A stretch of DNA of 64,000 nucleotides from NCBI RefSeq assembly GCF_003233655.1, contig NZ_CP029829.1, positions 1,002,978-1,066,977 on the forward strand, written 5' to 3'. Under the pieces are notes generated by a model. That model had not been told where the DNA came from, did not search any database, and saw only the letters and a program-made list of their open reading frames with translations. The DNA comes from Azospirillum ramasamyi. Lineage in GTDB: Bacteria > Pseudomonadota > Alphaproteobacteria > Azospirillales > Azospirillaceae. The position numbers were made by a program, and so were the translations under genes. Each line of letters begins with the position of its first letter. Positions within the stretch are counted from its first letter, which is position 1. Shown here one piece after another: positions 48,568-57,894 of the stretch.

Positions 48568-49158
48568 ATGCCGCGCCTGACCAAGTCTCCGGACTCCAAG
48601 ACCACGGAATCGCTGACCGGCCAGTTGCTGATCGCCATGCCCGGAATGGAGGATCCGCGTTTCCAGCGCACGGTCATCTATGTCTGCGCCCACAACGAGG
48701 ATGGCGCGATGGGGCTGGTGGTGAACCGGCTGTTCGGATCGATCACGTTCGAAGACCTCTTGGAACAGCTCGACATGAACATCCCGCAGCCCATGAACAA
48801 CCTGCCGGTCCATTACGGCGGGCCGGTGGAATCGGGCCGCGGCTTCGTCCTGCACTCCACCGACTATGTCCGTGACGGCACGCTGGTGGTGAACGACGAC
48901 GTGGCGCTGACCGCCACCATCGACATCCTGCGCGCCATCTCCGAAGACCGCGGCCCGCGCCGCAACATCCTGCTTCTGGGCTATGCCGGCTGGGGACCGG
49001 GCCAGCTGGACGCCGAATTCCAGGCCAACGGCTGGCTGAACGTGCCCTGCGACGAACAGCTTCTGTTCGACACCGACCTGGACGCCAAATGGGAACGCGC
49101 CATCGGCAAGCTGGGCGTCAGCGTCTCCATGCTGTCGGGCGAAGCCGGGCACGCGTAA
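48568..49158 (+). CDS. AlgH/YqgE family protein (UPF0301)
   Basis: A 196-residue protein with LTGQLLIAMPGMEDPRFQRT, VIYVCAHNEDGAMGLVVNRL, HYGGPVESGRGFVLHSTDY and LLLGYAGWGPGQLDAEFQAN, the AlgH-family hallmarks. It is linked to alginate and transcription control in Pseudomonas, but its molecular activity is not established. ACAAGGATAATCGACC precedes the ATG. It diverges from the DsbD-like gene, and is convergent with moaE. Confidence 0.9.
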   Translation: MPRLTKSPDSKTTESLTGQLLIAMPGMEDPRFQRTVIYVCAHNEDGAMGLVVNRLFGSITFEDLLEQLDMNIPQPMNNLPVHYGGPVESGRGFVLHSTDYVRDGTLVVNDDVALTATIDILRAISEDRGPRRNILLLGYAGWGPGQLDAEFQANGWLNVPCDEQLLFDTDLDAKWERAIGKLGVSVSMLSGEAGHA

Positions 49159-49191
49159 GCGGCCCCGCCCGACCCCGCACCGCTCGGAGCC

Positions 49192-49644
49192 CTACTCGGC
49201 CCACCGCGCCGCCGCGGCATCGTCGCTGTCCTTCGCCTCCACCCAGCGTTCGCCCTCGGGAGTGGCCTCCAGCTTCCAGAAAGGGGCCTTCGTCTTCAGC
49301 CAGTCCATCAGGAAGCGGCAGGAGTCGAAGGCTGCGTCGCGGTGGGCCGACGCGGTGGCCACCATCACGATGCGGTCGCCCGGCTCCAGCCGGCCATGGC
49401 GGTGGATCACCAGCACGTCGTCCAGCGGCCAGCGCCTGCGCGCCTGCTCCTCGATCGTTTCCAGCTGCTTTTCGGTCATGCCGGGATAGTGTTCCAGCGT
49501 CATCGCACTGACCGCCTCGCCGCCGGCGATGTCGCGCACCAGCCCGACGAACATCGCCACCCCGCCGACGCTGGTGCGGCCGGCGGTGAAGGCGGCATAT
49601 TCGGCGCCGACGTCGAAATCCTCGGCCTGGACGCGGATAGCCAT
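49192..49644 (-). CDS. moaE: Molybdopterin synthase catalytic subunit MoaE
   Basis: The 150-residue protein has GGVAMFVGLVRDIAGGEAVS, LEHYPGMTEKQLETIEEQAR, VLVIHRHGRLEPGDRIVMVA, and a C-terminal FWKLEATPEGERWVEAKDSD with the conserved Lys. With MoaD it adds two sulfurs to precursor Z to make molybdopterin. It lies four bases after moaD. Confidence 0.95.
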   Translation of the reverse strand: MAIRVQAEDFDVGAEYAAFTAGRTSVGGVAMFVGLVRDIAGGEAVSAMTLEHYPGMTEKQLETIEEQARRRWPLDDVLVIHRHGRLEPGDRIVMVATASAHRDAAFDSCRFLMDWLKTKAPFWKLEATPEGERWVEAKDSDDAAAARWAE

Positions 49645-49648
49645 GGCG

Positions 49649-49903
49649 TCAGCCCCCCGTCACCGGCGGGAACAGGGCCACCTCGTCGGTCGCCGAGATC
49701 GGGTGGTCGTAGGGCACATGCTCCTGGTTCACCGCCACCTTGACCACCTTGCTGTTGGCCAGCGCCTCGGCATGGCGCGGGCTGCGGGTCTTCAGCCACT
49801 CGACGAGTTCGCCTGCGGTGGCGACCTCCGCCGGCAGCTCCACCGTCTCCGTCGGCACGCCGATCTTGCTGCGCAGCCAGGCGAAATAGAGAATCTTCAT
49901 CAC
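49649..49903 (-). CDS. moaD: Molybdopterin synthase sulfur carrier subunit MoaD
   Basis: An 84-residue ubiquitin-like protein ending VALFPPVTGG, whose C-terminal Gly-Gly is thiocarboxylated and inserted into MoaE. MKILYFAWLRSKIGVPTETV is the usual start. It is paired with moaE, four bases apart, and seven bases downstream of moeA. Confidence 0.95.
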   Translation of the reverse strand: MMKILYFAWLRSKIGVPTETVELPAEVATAGELVEWLKTRSPRHAEALANSKVVKVAVNQEHVPYDHPISATDEVALFPPVTGG

Positions 49904-49910
49904 GCGTCCC

Positions 49911-51176
49911 CTAGAGGAATTCTTTGAAAGGCACGAAGTTGACGATCATGCCGGGTTCGACCCGGGCAAGATCCTCCGGCAGTTCGATCAGACCTTCGGA
50001 CTCGACCAGCGACGACAGGACGCCCGCCCCGTCACGCGGGTATTTGGTGGCGGAGAGCGCGCCATCCTGCTCCCGCGCCAGCGTCCCGCGCAGGAACTCG
50101 CGCCGGCCCGGCTTTTTCTTGTGGGCGAAGGCGGCGCGCACCGGGATCGGCCGCGGCGTCTCGTCCATCGCCCCCATCAGCCGCAGCAGGATGGGCCGGG
50201 CGATGCGCAGGAAGGTGACCACCACCGCGACCGGATTGCCGGGCAGCCCGACGAAGACGGCGTCGCGGACCCGGCCGAGTGCCACCGGGCGCCCCGGCTT
50301 TATCGCCAGCCGCCAGAAATCCAGCCGCCCGTTCGCCTCCACCGCCGGCTTGACGTGATCCTCCTCGCCGGTGGACATGCCGCCGGAGGTGATCAGCGCG
50401 TCATGGCCGGCCGCGGCCTCCGCCAGCGCGTCGCGGATCGCCTCGAAACGGTCGGGCAGGATGCCGAGATCGGTGACGGCGCAGCCCAGCCGGGTCAGCA
50501 GCGCGATCAGCGCGTAGCGGTTGGCGTCATAGACGGCGCCCGGCTCCAGCGGCTGTCCCGGCTGCCGCAGCTCGTCGCCGGTGGAAAAGACCGCCACCCG
50601 CAGGCGGCAGCGCACCGGAAGCGCCGCATGGCCGAGCGACGCGGCGAGCGCGATGTCCTCCGGCCGCAGGCGGCGCCCGGCGGACAGCACGACCGATCCC
50701 TCGCGCACATCCTCGCCGGCCAGCCGGCGGTTCAGGCCGCGGCGGCTGCCGGCCGGCAGCGTGACGGTGGAGCCGCCTTCGCCGTCACTGCTGCGGCAAT
50801 CCTCCTGCATGAAGACGGTGTCCATCCCCGCCGGCATCGGCGCGCCGGTGAAGATGCGCACCGCCTCCCCCCGCACCGCCGGCCGGCCGAGCCATTGCCC
50901 GGCGGCGACACGCGCGGTGACCGGCAGGACCGTCGGCCCATCGGCGGACAGGTCGTCGAAGAACACGGCATAGCCGTCCACCGCCGCGTTGTCGTGCGGC
51001 GGCACGCTGAAGGGCGCCACCACATCGGCGGCCAGCACCCGGCCCAGCGCGTCGGTCAGCGGAACCGTCTCGGTCGCCGTCACCGGCCCGACCCGTCCGG
51101 CCAGCAGCGCCAGCGCCGGCTCCACCGCCATCATCGGCCCGCCGAAGGCGAAGCAGTCATTGTCGAGTTGCACCAT
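49911..51176 (-). CDS. moeA: Molybdopterin molybdenumtransferase MoeA
   Basis: From ATG 51176 the product is 421 residues. It has PPHDNAAVDGYAVFFDDL in domain 1, FTGAPMPAGMDTVFMQED, then VFSTGDELRQPGQPLEPGAV and LITSGGMSTGEEDHVKPAVE in the MoCF domain, and GLPGNPVAVVVTFLRIARP. It inserts molybdate into adenylated molybdopterin. The longer frame upstream of 51176 does not fit the family. It precedes moaD and moaE. Confidence 0.95.
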   Translation of the reverse strand: MVQLDNDCFAFGGPMMAVEPALALLAGRVGPVTATETVPLTDALGRVLAADVVAPFSVPPHDNAAVDGYAVFFDDLSADGPTVLPVTARVAAGQWLGRPAVRGEAVRIFTGAPMPAGMDTVFMQEDCRSSDGEGGSTVTLPAGSRRGLNRRLAGEDVREGSVVLSAGRRLRPEDIALAASLGHAALPVRCRLRVAVFSTGDELRQPGQPLEPGAVYDANRYALIALLTRLGCAVTDLGILPDRFEAIRDALAEAAAGHDALITSGGMSTGEEDHVKPAVEANGRLDFWRLAIKPGRPVALGRVRDAVFVGLPGNPVAVVVTFLRIARPILLRLMGAMDETPRPIPVRAAFAHKKKPGRREFLRGTLAREQDGALSATKYPRDGAGVLSSLVESEGLIELPEDLARVEPGMIVNFVPFKEFL

Positions 51177-51246
51177 GGCCGCCACTCTAGTCCGTCGCGA
51201 CGCCGGCTGCGAAGAGGGAAAAGGCGTGCTTTCCAGGACATGGCAC

Positions 51247-51918
51247 TCAGCCGCCGAAAAGCCCGGCAATCTCCTCCACCCGGCTCAGCAGCCGATCCGG
51301 CCGCCGCGCCGCCAGCGCATCGCCGCGGGCATAGCCCCAGGTCACCGCGGCACAGCCGATTCCCGCCTTCCGCGCCGCGTCGATGTCCCGCACCTCGTCA
51401 CCGATGGCGATCGCCCGGTCGGCCGGAACGCCCGTCACCTGTAGCATCCTGCGGAACTTCGCCGCCTTGCCGAACAGCGAGGCGCCGCAGCCGTAATGGG
51501 CCACCTGTCCCGCCGCGTCCGGTCCCAGGATGGCGCGGATGTTCGCGGCCGAGTTGGAACTGACGATGGCGACGGTCACGCCCCGGCCGTCCAGCGCGCG
51601 CAGCATGTCCGGCACCCCGTCGAACAGCCGGATGCCGTGGATATCGCGCGCCATCAGGCGGCGCATGTGGTTGGCGATGAAGGGCAGCTTCCAGGACGGC
51701 ACGCGCAGGTGCCGCATGATCTGCCGCGCGTCGTATCCGCGCAGCTGTTCGACCTCGTCCGGCCGTACCCGGTTGAAGCCGTAGCGGTCGGCGACACCGT
51801 TCAGAACGCCGATGAACCAGGGAAAGGAATCGGCCAGCGTGCCGTCGAAATCGAAGATCGCGAGTTCGTAGCCGCGGCGATCGAGCGCCTGCGGCCGGTT
51901 GGAAGGTGCGTCGTCCAT
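51247..51918 (-). CDS. HAD-superfamily phosphatase (Gph-like)
   Basis: The nucleophile motif is LAIFDFDGTLADSFPWFI; motif II is VAIVSSNSAANIRAIL; motif III Lys lies near LFGKAAKFRRML; motif IV is AIAIGDEVRDIDAARKAGIG. An all-helical cap lies between motifs I and II. ATG 51918 has AGGA upstream and gives 223 residues. It resembles phosphoglycolate phosphatases, but the substrate is not certain. It lies upstream of moeA on the same strand. Confidence 0.83.
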   Translation of the reverse strand: MDDAPSNRPQALDRRGYELAIFDFDGTLADSFPWFIGVLNGVADRYGFNRVRPDEVEQLRGYDARQIMRHLRVPSWKLPFIANHMRRLMARDIHGIRLFDGVPDMLRALDGRGVTVAIVSSNSAANIRAILGPDAAGQVAHYGCGASLFGKAAKFRRMLQVTGVPADRAIAIGDEVRDIDAARKAGIGCAAVTWGYARGDALAARRPDRLLSRVEEIAGLFGG

Positions 51919-51959
51919 GTCGTCCTGCAAATGCGGCAATCGCGGAAAGCCGCTTCAGA

Positions 51960-52460
51960 TCACCCCAGCCCGCAACGCTTCACCACAAAGGCGGCGACCG
52001 CCTCCGCGTCGTTCAGGTCGAGGACCGGCACCGGACAGCCGGGGACAGGGCCGTCGCTCGCCACGGCGACGATGGTGGGGTCGTCCGGCGCGATCAGCGG
52101 CTTGTCCACTTCCGCCCGCCAGATCTCGATCTTCTCGTGCCGGTCGCGCTTGAATCCCTCGATCAGCAGCAGGTCCACCGGGGTGACCTTGCCGATCAGC
52201 TGGTCCAGCGTCAGTTCCGGCTCGCCGTCGCGCAGTTCGTGCATCAGGGCCCAGCGGCGGGGGGAGCTGACCAGCACCTCCGTCGCGCCGGCGACGCGGT
52301 GGTTGTGGCTGTCCTTGCCGGGATGGTCGATGTCGAAGCCCTTATGGGCATGCTTGACCGTCGAAACCCGCAGTCCCCGCCCGGTCAGCGCCGGGATCAG
52401 ACGAACCATGAGCGAGGTCTTGCCGCTGCCGCTCCAGCCGGTCAGCCCGAAAATCTTCAT
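51960..52460 (-). CDS. mobB: Molybdopterin-guanine dinucleotide biosynthesis adaptor MobB
   Basis: A 166-residue P-loop protein: GLTGWSGSGKTSLMVRLIPA (Walker A), VSTVKHAHKGFDIDHPGKDS (the T-V-K-H motif), and VDLLLIEGFKRDRHEKIEIW (Walker B region). It binds GTP and helps MobA form MGD. It starts at ATG 52460, 11 bases after the pgsA stop. mobA is not in this window. Confidence 0.93.
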   Translation of the reverse strand: MKIFGLTGWSGSGKTSLMVRLIPALTGRGLRVSTVKHAHKGFDIDHPGKDSHNHRVAGATEVLVSSPRRWALMHELRDGEPELTLDQLIGKVTPVDLLLIEGFKRDRHEKIEIWRAEVDKPLIAPDDPTIVAVASDGPVPGCPVPVLDLNDAEAVAAFVVKRCGLG

Positions 52461-52471
52461 CTTGGAAACTC

Positions 52472-53074
52472 TCAACCGGCGCTGCGGGCGGAACGGGCGG
52501 AGCCGGGCTTCGCCGGCTGTTGGGCCATCATGTGAGTCAGTCCGGCACGCATGTAATCCCACCCGGTGTAGAAGGTCAGGGCCGCGGCGATCCACAGACC
52601 CACCGTGCCGATGATGGTCACCGGCACTTCGGCCGGACCATAATCGCCGACGATCAGGAAGCCCAGCGCGATCATCTGGATCGTCGTCTTCCATTTCGCC
52701 AGCCATGTCACCGGCACGCCGACATGCAGGCCGGCCAGATACTCGCGCAGGCCCGAAACCAGCACCTCGCGCAGCAGAATCACCACGGCCGGCAGGATCG
52801 ACAGGCCGGTCAGCCGGTGGAACCCCGCCAGCATGATCAGCGTCGCCGCGACCAGCAGCTTGTCGGCGATGGGGTCCAGGAACTTGCCGATCACGCTTTC
52901 CTGCGCCCAGGCGCGCGCGAGATAGCCGTCGAACCAGTCGGTGATGCAGGCGGCGGCATAGAGCGAGCAGGCGGTATAGGCGGCCCAGGCCTCCGGCACA
53001 TAGAACAGCCCGACCACCACCGGGATCACCGCGATGCGCGACAGGGTCAGCAGGTTGGGCAGGCTGGTCAGCAT
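52472..53074 (-). CDS. pgsA: CDP-diacylglycerol--glycerol-3-phosphate phosphatidyltransferase
   Basis: A 200-residue membrane enzyme with the CDP-alcohol phosphotransferase motif DGYLARAWAQESVIGKFLDP, where the spaced D-G, A-R, G, D and D residues are all present, and LPNLLTLSRIAVIPVVVGLF at the start. It makes phosphatidylglycerol phosphate. The uvrC-pgsA order with a molybdopterin gene downstream is common in alphaproteobacteria. Confidence 0.95.
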   Translation of the reverse strand: MLTSLPNLLTLSRIAVIPVVVGLFYVPEAWAAYTACSLYAAACITDWFDGYLARAWAQESVIGKFLDPIADKLLVAATLIMLAGFHRLTGLSILPAVVILLREVLVSGLREYLAGLHVGVPVTWLAKWKTTIQMIALGFLIVGDYGPAEVPVTIIGTVGLWIAAALTFYTGWDYMRAGLTHMMAQQPAKPGSARSARSAG

Positions 53075-53152
53075 GACGGAAAACTCGAACCGCTGGAGGA
53101 TGTCGCCGCACGGCGCCCGTGAGGAAGCCGGCCGTTTGAAGGTGCCCGCATT

Positions 53153-55132
53153 CTAACCATCGGGATGGAAGTGATCGTATATCTTTTTCGCAACGGCACG
53201 ATTGATCCCTTCCACCTCTTCAAGATCGGCCAATCCGGCCCGCGCAACCGCCGCTCCGCTGCCGAAATGGTGCAGCAGGGCCTTCTTCCGGGCGGGGCCG
53301 ATTCCCGCGATTTCGTCGATCGGCGACTTGCCGATGGCTTTCGTCCGCTTCGCCCGGTGGGTGCCGATGGCGAAGCGGTGCGCCTCGTCGCGCAGCCGCT
53401 GCAGGAAATACAACACCGGGTCGCGCGGTTCCATCTGGAAGGGCGGACGATTCTCCATGAAGAAATGCTCCCGCCCGGCGTCGCGGTCCGGCCCCTTGGC
53501 GATGCCGACCAGCGTCACGTCGTCGATTCCCAACTCCGCGAACACCTCCAGCGCCACGTTCAGCTGGCCCAGCCCGCCGTCGATCAGCACCAGATCGGGC
53601 CAGCTTCCCTGGCTGCGCTCCGGGTCTTCCTTCACCGCCCGGCCGAATCGGCGGGTCAGCACCTCGCGCATCATGGCGAAGTCGTCGCCGGCCGCGCCCT
53701 GCTCCCGGATGTTGAACTTGCGGTAGGCGTTCTTGATGAATCCGTCCGGTCCGGCGACGATCATCGCGCCGATGGCGTGCGCCCCCTGGATGTGGGAGTT
53801 GTCGTAGACCTCGACCCGCTCCGGCGGCGCATCCATGCCGAAGGCGGCGGCCACCCCTTCCAGCAGACGCGCCTGGCTGGAGCTTTCGGCCAGACGCCGC
53901 CCATGCGCCTCGCGCGCGTTGGTCAGGGCGTGCTCGACGATCCGGCGCTTCTCGCCGCGCTTGGGCTCCGCCAGTTCGACCTTGTGGCCGGCGCGCACCG
54001 CCATCGCCTCGCTCAGCAGGTCCAGTTCCGGCAGGGCGTGGCTGACCAGTACCAGCGGCGGCGCGGCTTTGTTCTCGTAGAACTGGGCGATGAAGGCGGC
54101 CAGCACCTCTTCGGTCTCCGCGGCCTTGTCGTGGCTGGGGAAATAGGCGCGGTTGCCGTAGTTGCGCCCGCCGCGGAAGAAGAACACCTGGATGCAGGTC
54201 ACGCCGCCTTCGGCATAGGCCGCGATGACGTCGGCATCCTCCACCACCCCCTCGACATTGATGTCCTGGTGGGCCTGGATGGCGGTCAGCGCGCGGATAC
54301 GGTCGCGGTAGCGCGCCGCCGTCTCGAAATCCATGGCGTCGGAGGCGGCCATCATCCGGTCGGCGAATTCCGTCTGGATGTCGCGGCTCTTGCCCGACAG
54401 GAAGGCGCGCGCCTGATTCACCTGCGCCTGGTATTCCGCCGGCGTGACCCGGCCGACGCAGGGCGCCGTGCAGCGCTTGATCTGGTATTGCAGGCAGGGC
54501 CGCGTGCGGCTGGCGAACACGGTGTCGGCGCAGTTGCGCAGCAGGAAGGCGCGCTGCAGCGCCGTGATCGTCCGGTTCACCGCCCCTGCCGAGGCGAAGG
54601 GACCGAAATAGTCGGCGTCGCGCCCGCGGGCGCCGCGATGCTTGGTCAGCTGCGGATAGTCGTGGTCCCTGGTTATCATGATGTGCGGAAACGTCTTGTC
54701 GTCCCGCAACAGCACGTTGTACCGGGGCATCAGCTTCTTGATCAGGTTCGATTCGAGAAGCAGCGCCTCCACCTCGGTGTGGGTGTTGACGAACTCCATC
54801 GTCTCGGTCTCCGCGACCATGCGCTGGAGCCTGACCGGCAGCTTTGCCACCTGGGTGTAGTTGGTCACCCGGCGCTTCAGGTTGCGCGCCTTGCCCACAT
54901 ACAGGACCGCCCCGTCGCCCGCCAGCATGCGGTAGACGCCCGGCGTCTGCGGCAGCGTCTTCAGATGCTCACGAATGATCTCGACGCCCCGGGTGATGTC
55001 GGCCGGGCGCCGCTTCGGCCTTGCGGCAGCGCTTTCGCCGGCCGCCGCATCGGCGGAGGGCATGGCGTCGGCGGCGTCTGCCGGCTCTGTGGCGACAGGA
55101 GCCAGGGGGTCGGAGGAATGCGTTTCGGACAT
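53153..55132 (-). CDS. uvrC: Excinuclease ABC subunit C
   Basis: The product from ATG 55132 is 659 residues. An acidic Ala-rich N-terminal extension of about 40 residues precedes the GIY-YIG nuclease ([30 protein letters not shown]). A UVR motif lies near [20 protein letters not shown], the RNase H-like UvrC nuclease domain has [20 protein letters not shown], and C-terminal HhH repeats ([20 protein letters not shown]) close it. It makes both incisions in nucleotide excision repair. Confidence 0.96.
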   Translation of the reverse strand: MSETHSSDPLAPVATEPADAADAMPSADAAAGESAAARPKRRPADITRGVEIIREHLKTLPQTPGVYRMLAGDGAVLYVGKARNLKRRVTNYTQVAKLPVRLQRMVAETETMEFVNTHTEVEALLLESNLIKKLMPRYNVLLRDDKTFPHIMITRDHDYPQLTKHRGARGRDADYFGPFASAGAVNRTITALQRAFLLRNCADTVFASRTRPCLQYQIKRCTAPCVGRVTPAEYQAQVNQARAFLSGKSRDIQTEFADRMMAASDAMDFETAARYRDRIRALTAIQAHQDINVEGVVEDADVIAAYAEGGVTCIQVFFFRGGRNYGNRAYFPSHDKAAETEEVLAAFIAQFYENKAAPPLVLVSHALPELDLLSEAMAVRAGHKVELAEPKRGEKRRIVEHALTNAREAHGRRLAESSSQARLLEGVAAAFGMDAPPERVEVYDNSHIQGAHAIGAMIVAGPDGFIKNAYRKFNIREQGAAGDDFAMMREVLTRRFGRAVKEDPERSQGSWPDLVLIDGGLGQLNVALEVFAELGIDDVTLVGIAKGPDRDAGREHFFMENRPPFQMEPRDPVLYFLQRLRDEAHRFAIGTHRAKRTKAIGKSPIDEIAGIGPARKKALLHHFGSGAAVARAGLADLEEVEGINRAVAKKIYDHFHPDG

Positions 55133-55559
55133 GACGAGAATGTCGTCGAGCGGCCGTCGCCGGTCAACCGTTGGGCACAAGGCGGGAACAGATGGAGCGA
55201 CTCACTGCTCCGAAAGAATATCCACCGAACCTGTGGATAAGTTTGTCGATAACGGAGGGGGTAGCACGTCCGAAGCTAGGCGCCGCAAGGGGTCTCATGC
55301 ATCCGCCTATTTTTTGGGCATTTTTGCCAACCCATTGATTTCCTTAGGTCTGCCCCAAGTCAAGGCAGGGAATTGGCACGCAGCCGTAAAATTGTCGCGG
55401 GGGCGCAGGCGCCTCTTGCGCGGGGTTGGGCACCTGTGTAAAACGCGCGGTCATTTTCCCGGCGGCACCCAGGCGGCAGGGAGGCCGGGGTCCATGATCC
55501 GGCCCAGCCCGCCCCCCGCTCGATTTGACCCGGCGCTGTTTCCGACCTGTAACGGGCCT
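55133..55559. other. 427-base intergenic region upstream of uvrC
   Basis: No plausible gene was found between the SDR stop and the uvrC start. It contains a DnaA-box pair at 55219-55240 (listed separately), AT-rich short runs (CCTATTTTTTGGGCATTTTTGCC near 55307-55329), and a GC-rich distal half. The uvrC promoter must lie here on the minus strand. Confidence 0.5.
55219..55240. promoter_or_regulatory. Inverted pair of DnaA-box-like sequences
   Basis: TGTGGATAA at 55232-55240 is a perfect DnaA box (TTATCCACA) on the minus strand. Facing it, ATATCCACC (55219-55227) matches the box core, so TATCCAC and GTGGATA form a 7-base inverted repeat. It lies about 90 bases upstream of the uvrC ATG. It may link uvrC expression to DnaA or simply be a chance pair. 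Confidence 0.45.
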
Positions 55560-56330
55560 CTATTCGGTGGGGACGAAGCCATGCGCCGGCTGCGCCCATC
55601 CCAGATGCTCCCCACCGTCCAGCGCGATCATCTGGCCGGTCACCGCCGGGGCGGCGATCAGGAAGCGGATGGCGGCGCAGATTTCCTCCGGCGTGGTGCC
55701 GCGGTTCAGCGGGGTGGAGTCCCACTGGGCGGCAAACTCGTCCTCGGTCTGCCGGTCGTTGCGCAGGGTCGGGCCGGGACCGATGCCGTTGACGCGGATG
55801 CGCGGGGCGAGCGCCAGCGCCATCGTGCGGGTCAGCGCCCACAATCCCATCTTGGACAGGGTGTAGGAAACGAAATGCGGAGTGGGATTCCACACCCGCT
55901 GGTCGATCACGTTGACGATCAACCCCCGTTCGTCCTCCGGCAACCGTGACGCGAAATCCTGCGACAGCACGAAGGGCGCCCGCAGGTTCGCCTCCATGTG
56001 GGCATCCCACGATTCGCGGGTCACGTCGGCGACCTCGTCGCGCTCGAACCGGGAGGCGTTGTTGACCAGCAGGGTCAGCGGACCGAGCTGCTCGGTGACT
56101 GCCGGCACCAGCGCCTTCACCTCCGCCTCGCGGTCGAGGTCGGCGGCGAAGGCCATGGCCCGCCCGCCCGCCCGTCCGATCTCCGCGACGACGGCGTCGG
56201 CCTCCTCGCGGGAGCTTCGGTAATGGACGGCGACGTCCCATCCCTGCCCCGCCAGATCGAGCGCGATGGCCCGTCCGATGCGCTTGCCGGCCCCGGTGAC
56301 GAGGGCCGCTTTCCTCTTGATCTCGACCAT
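55560..56330 (-). CDS. Short-chain dehydrogenase/reductase (FolM/pteridine reductase-like)
   Basis: From ATG 56330 the product is 256 residues. NADP site: AALVTGAGKRIGRAIALDLA, where TGxxxRIG with Arg is typical of pteridine reductase and FolM. VAVHYRSSREEADAVVAEI follows, then LLVNNASRFERD, the active-site YTLSKMGLWALTRTMALAL (Y-x3-K) and ALDGGEHLGWAQP. It may reduce dihydromonapterin or dihydrofolate. It diverges from the gene at 56386. Confidence 0.85.
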   Translation of the reverse strand: MVEIKRKAALVTGAGKRIGRAIALDLAGQGWDVAVHYRSSREEADAVVAEIGRAGGRAMAFAADLDREAEVKALVPAVTEQLGPLTLLVNNASRFERDEVADVTRESWDAHMEANLRAPFVLSQDFASRLPEDERGLIVNVIDQRVWNPTPHFVSYTLSKMGLWALTRTMALALAPRIRVNGIGPGPTLRNDRQTEDEFAAQWDSTPLNRGTTPEEICAAIRFLIAAPAVTGQMIALDGGEHLGWAQPAHGFVPTE

Positions 56331-56385
56331 GCCGCCATAGGTACCTTGCCACCGCCGCGGGTCAAGGGGGGAGAAGCGACCGGCC

Positions 56386-57201
56386 ATGCTGCGCGAAGCG
56401 ATCGAATACCTGACCACGCCCTGCCCGCCGCTGGCCCGCCGCTTCGGCTATCTGGGGGAGATGGTGGCGCTCGGCGCCCGTTATCGGCGCCAGAAGCGGG
56501 GCTGGGCGCCGCATGTCGCCGCCTGCCACCGCTTCGTCGAGCAGGCGATCCAGCGGGTGGAGCCGGGCGGCCGGATCCTGGTCGCCGGATCGGGGCTGCT
56601 GATAGAAGTCCCCCTGGAAACACTGACCGCGCGTTTCGATGAGGTGGTGCTGGCGGACATGCTGCACAGCCGGGCGGTCCGCCGCCGCGCCGCCGGCCTG
56701 CCGAATGTCCGGCTGCTCGAACTCGATGTCAGCGGCGCCCTCGCCCCGCTCGCCGCCGCGCTCGACAACGGCGCCCCCCTGCCCACCGGCTTCGAGCCGC
56801 CGCCGATCGACGGCGAGCCCTTCCGCTTCGCCCTGTCCTGCAACCTGTTGTCTCAATTGCCGCTTCTGCCGCTGGAGGCGGTTGAGCGCCGCGCCCCGCA
56901 CACGCCGGATGCCGAACGACTGTCCTTCGCCCTGTGCATGGTGCAGGGGCATCTCCGCTGGTTGTCCGATATCGCCGAGCGGGCGGCACTGTTCACCGAC
57001 ATCGACAGTTCCTGGCTGCACCGCGGCACCGTCACGGAGGTGGAGGATTCGACCTGGGGCCTTCCCCTGCCCGCGCCCGACGTGTCCTGGCTGTGGGACA
57101 TCGCCCCGGCGCCGGAACAGCACCGTCGGCATGACCTGCGCCACAGCGTCGGCGGCTGGTTCGACTTGCAAGAGGTGACGAGCGCGCTTCCGCCCTGTTG
57201 A
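56386..57201 (+). CDS. Hypothetical protein, possible Rossmann-fold
   Basis: A 271-residue soluble protein. The central VEPGGRILVAGSGLLIEVPL, then FDEVVLADMLHSRAVRRRAA and NVRLLELDVSGAL look like the strand-loop-helix pattern of a SAM-dependent methyltransferase, but the glycine motif is atypical and no catalytic residue can be named. The C-terminus has DVSWLWDIAPAPEQHRRHDL. It shares a short divergent region with the FolM-like SDR, an arrangement seen in related genomes (family memory, unverified). Confidence 0.65.
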   Translation: MLREAIEYLTTPCPPLARRFGYLGEMVALGARYRRQKRGWAPHVAACHRFVEQAIQRVEPGGRILVAGSGLLIEVPLETLTARFDEVVLADMLHSRAVRRRAAGLPNVRLLELDVSGALAPLAAALDNGAPLPTGFEPPPIDGEPFRFALSCNLLSQLPLLPLEAVERRAPHTPDAERLSFALCMVQGHLRWLSDIAERAALFTDIDSSWLHRGTVTEVEDSTWGLPLPAPDVSWLWDIAPAPEQHRRHDLRHSVGGWFDLQEVTSALPPC

Positions 57202-57240
57202 GGAAGACCGAGACCCCACACAGCAGACGGGAGAGCGCTT

Positions 57241-57678
57241 ATGGCCTCCAACGACCGCGACATCGACAGCCGCAACGCCGCCAGCCACATCGGCGCCAAC
57301 CGCACCGGTACGGGCCAGCCGCGTGACGCCGGCAACGCCACCGGACCCAGCGACAACGGCGGCATCGACGAACGTCCCATTCCGCTCGACATCCGCGAAA
57401 CGCGCGACCATCTGGGCGTGGACGAGGAGATCGAGGGCTTCCAGCACATCATCGGCCCCGGCGCTGGCGGCCCCCTCGACCAGCCGGACGAGGATTTCGG
57501 TATTCCCGGCAGCGAGGAGGCCGGCGGCCTCGGCACCGGCCCGCTGCCGCCGCGCCTGCCCGATCACCCAATGGGCCAAAAGGCTGGGCATACGGCGGGG
57601 CAGCGGCAGGGAGCGCCCGACGACCGGATCGTCTCCGACCGCAATGTCGCCGTGGATGGCGCCCGGGACCGCAAATAA
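57241..57678 (+). CDS. Hypothetical disordered acidic protein
   Basis: A 145-residue protein dominated by Asp, Gly, Asn, Pro and Arg with few hydrophobics (NDRDIDSRNAASHIGANRTG, PLDIRETRDHLGVDEEIEGF). It has no signal peptide or membrane segment and should be largely unstructured. The start has GGGAGAGCGCTT upstream. It follows the previous gene by 39 bases, and a long hairpin follows its stop. Function unknown. Confidence 0.6.
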   Translation: MASNDRDIDSRNAASHIGANRTGTGQPRDAGNATGPSDNGGIDERPIPLDIRETRDHLGVDEEIEGFQHIIGPGAGGPLDQPDEDFGIPGSEEAGGLGTGPLPPRLPDHPMGQKAGHTAGQRQGAPDDRIVSDRNVAVDGARDRK

Positions 57679-57686
57679 TCGGAAAG

Positions 57687-57736
57687 GCGAACTATTGTCG
57701 AGGGCTGTCCGACCGCAGCCTGCGGCAATAGTTCGC
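57687..57736 (+). terminator. Long hairpin after the disordered-protein gene
   Basis: GCGAACTATTGTCG (57687-57700) pairs with CGGCAATAGTTCGC (57723-57736), 13 Watson-Crick pairs and one G-U. An inner GGCTG/CAGCC can extend the fold. It starts nine bases after the stop codon. There is no T run, so it may be a factor-dependent terminator or an mRNA 3'-end stabiliser. Confidence 0.55.
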
Positions 57737-57894
57737 ACTTCGGTTGATTGGGGAAGCTGATACGGAAAACGTCCGGCGGCATTGCGTGGACCGCGCTTCT
57801 TGGGGCAACGGCTCTGCCCTATCGTGATTCCCACAAGGCAAACAAATCCCAGGGGAGTGGACGTCTCTCACCTTACGTGGAGATTCCCAGAGCC

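Noticed and set aside
53165..55240. A 691-codon open frame on the plus strand
   Set aside because: It mirrors uvrC on the opposite strand; uvrC has all its domains.
55133..55559. Chromosomal origin of replication
   Set aside because: Only one perfect DnaA box and one near-box are present, with no dnaA, parAB, hemE or similar origin-linked genes and no AT-rich unwinding block of the usual size.
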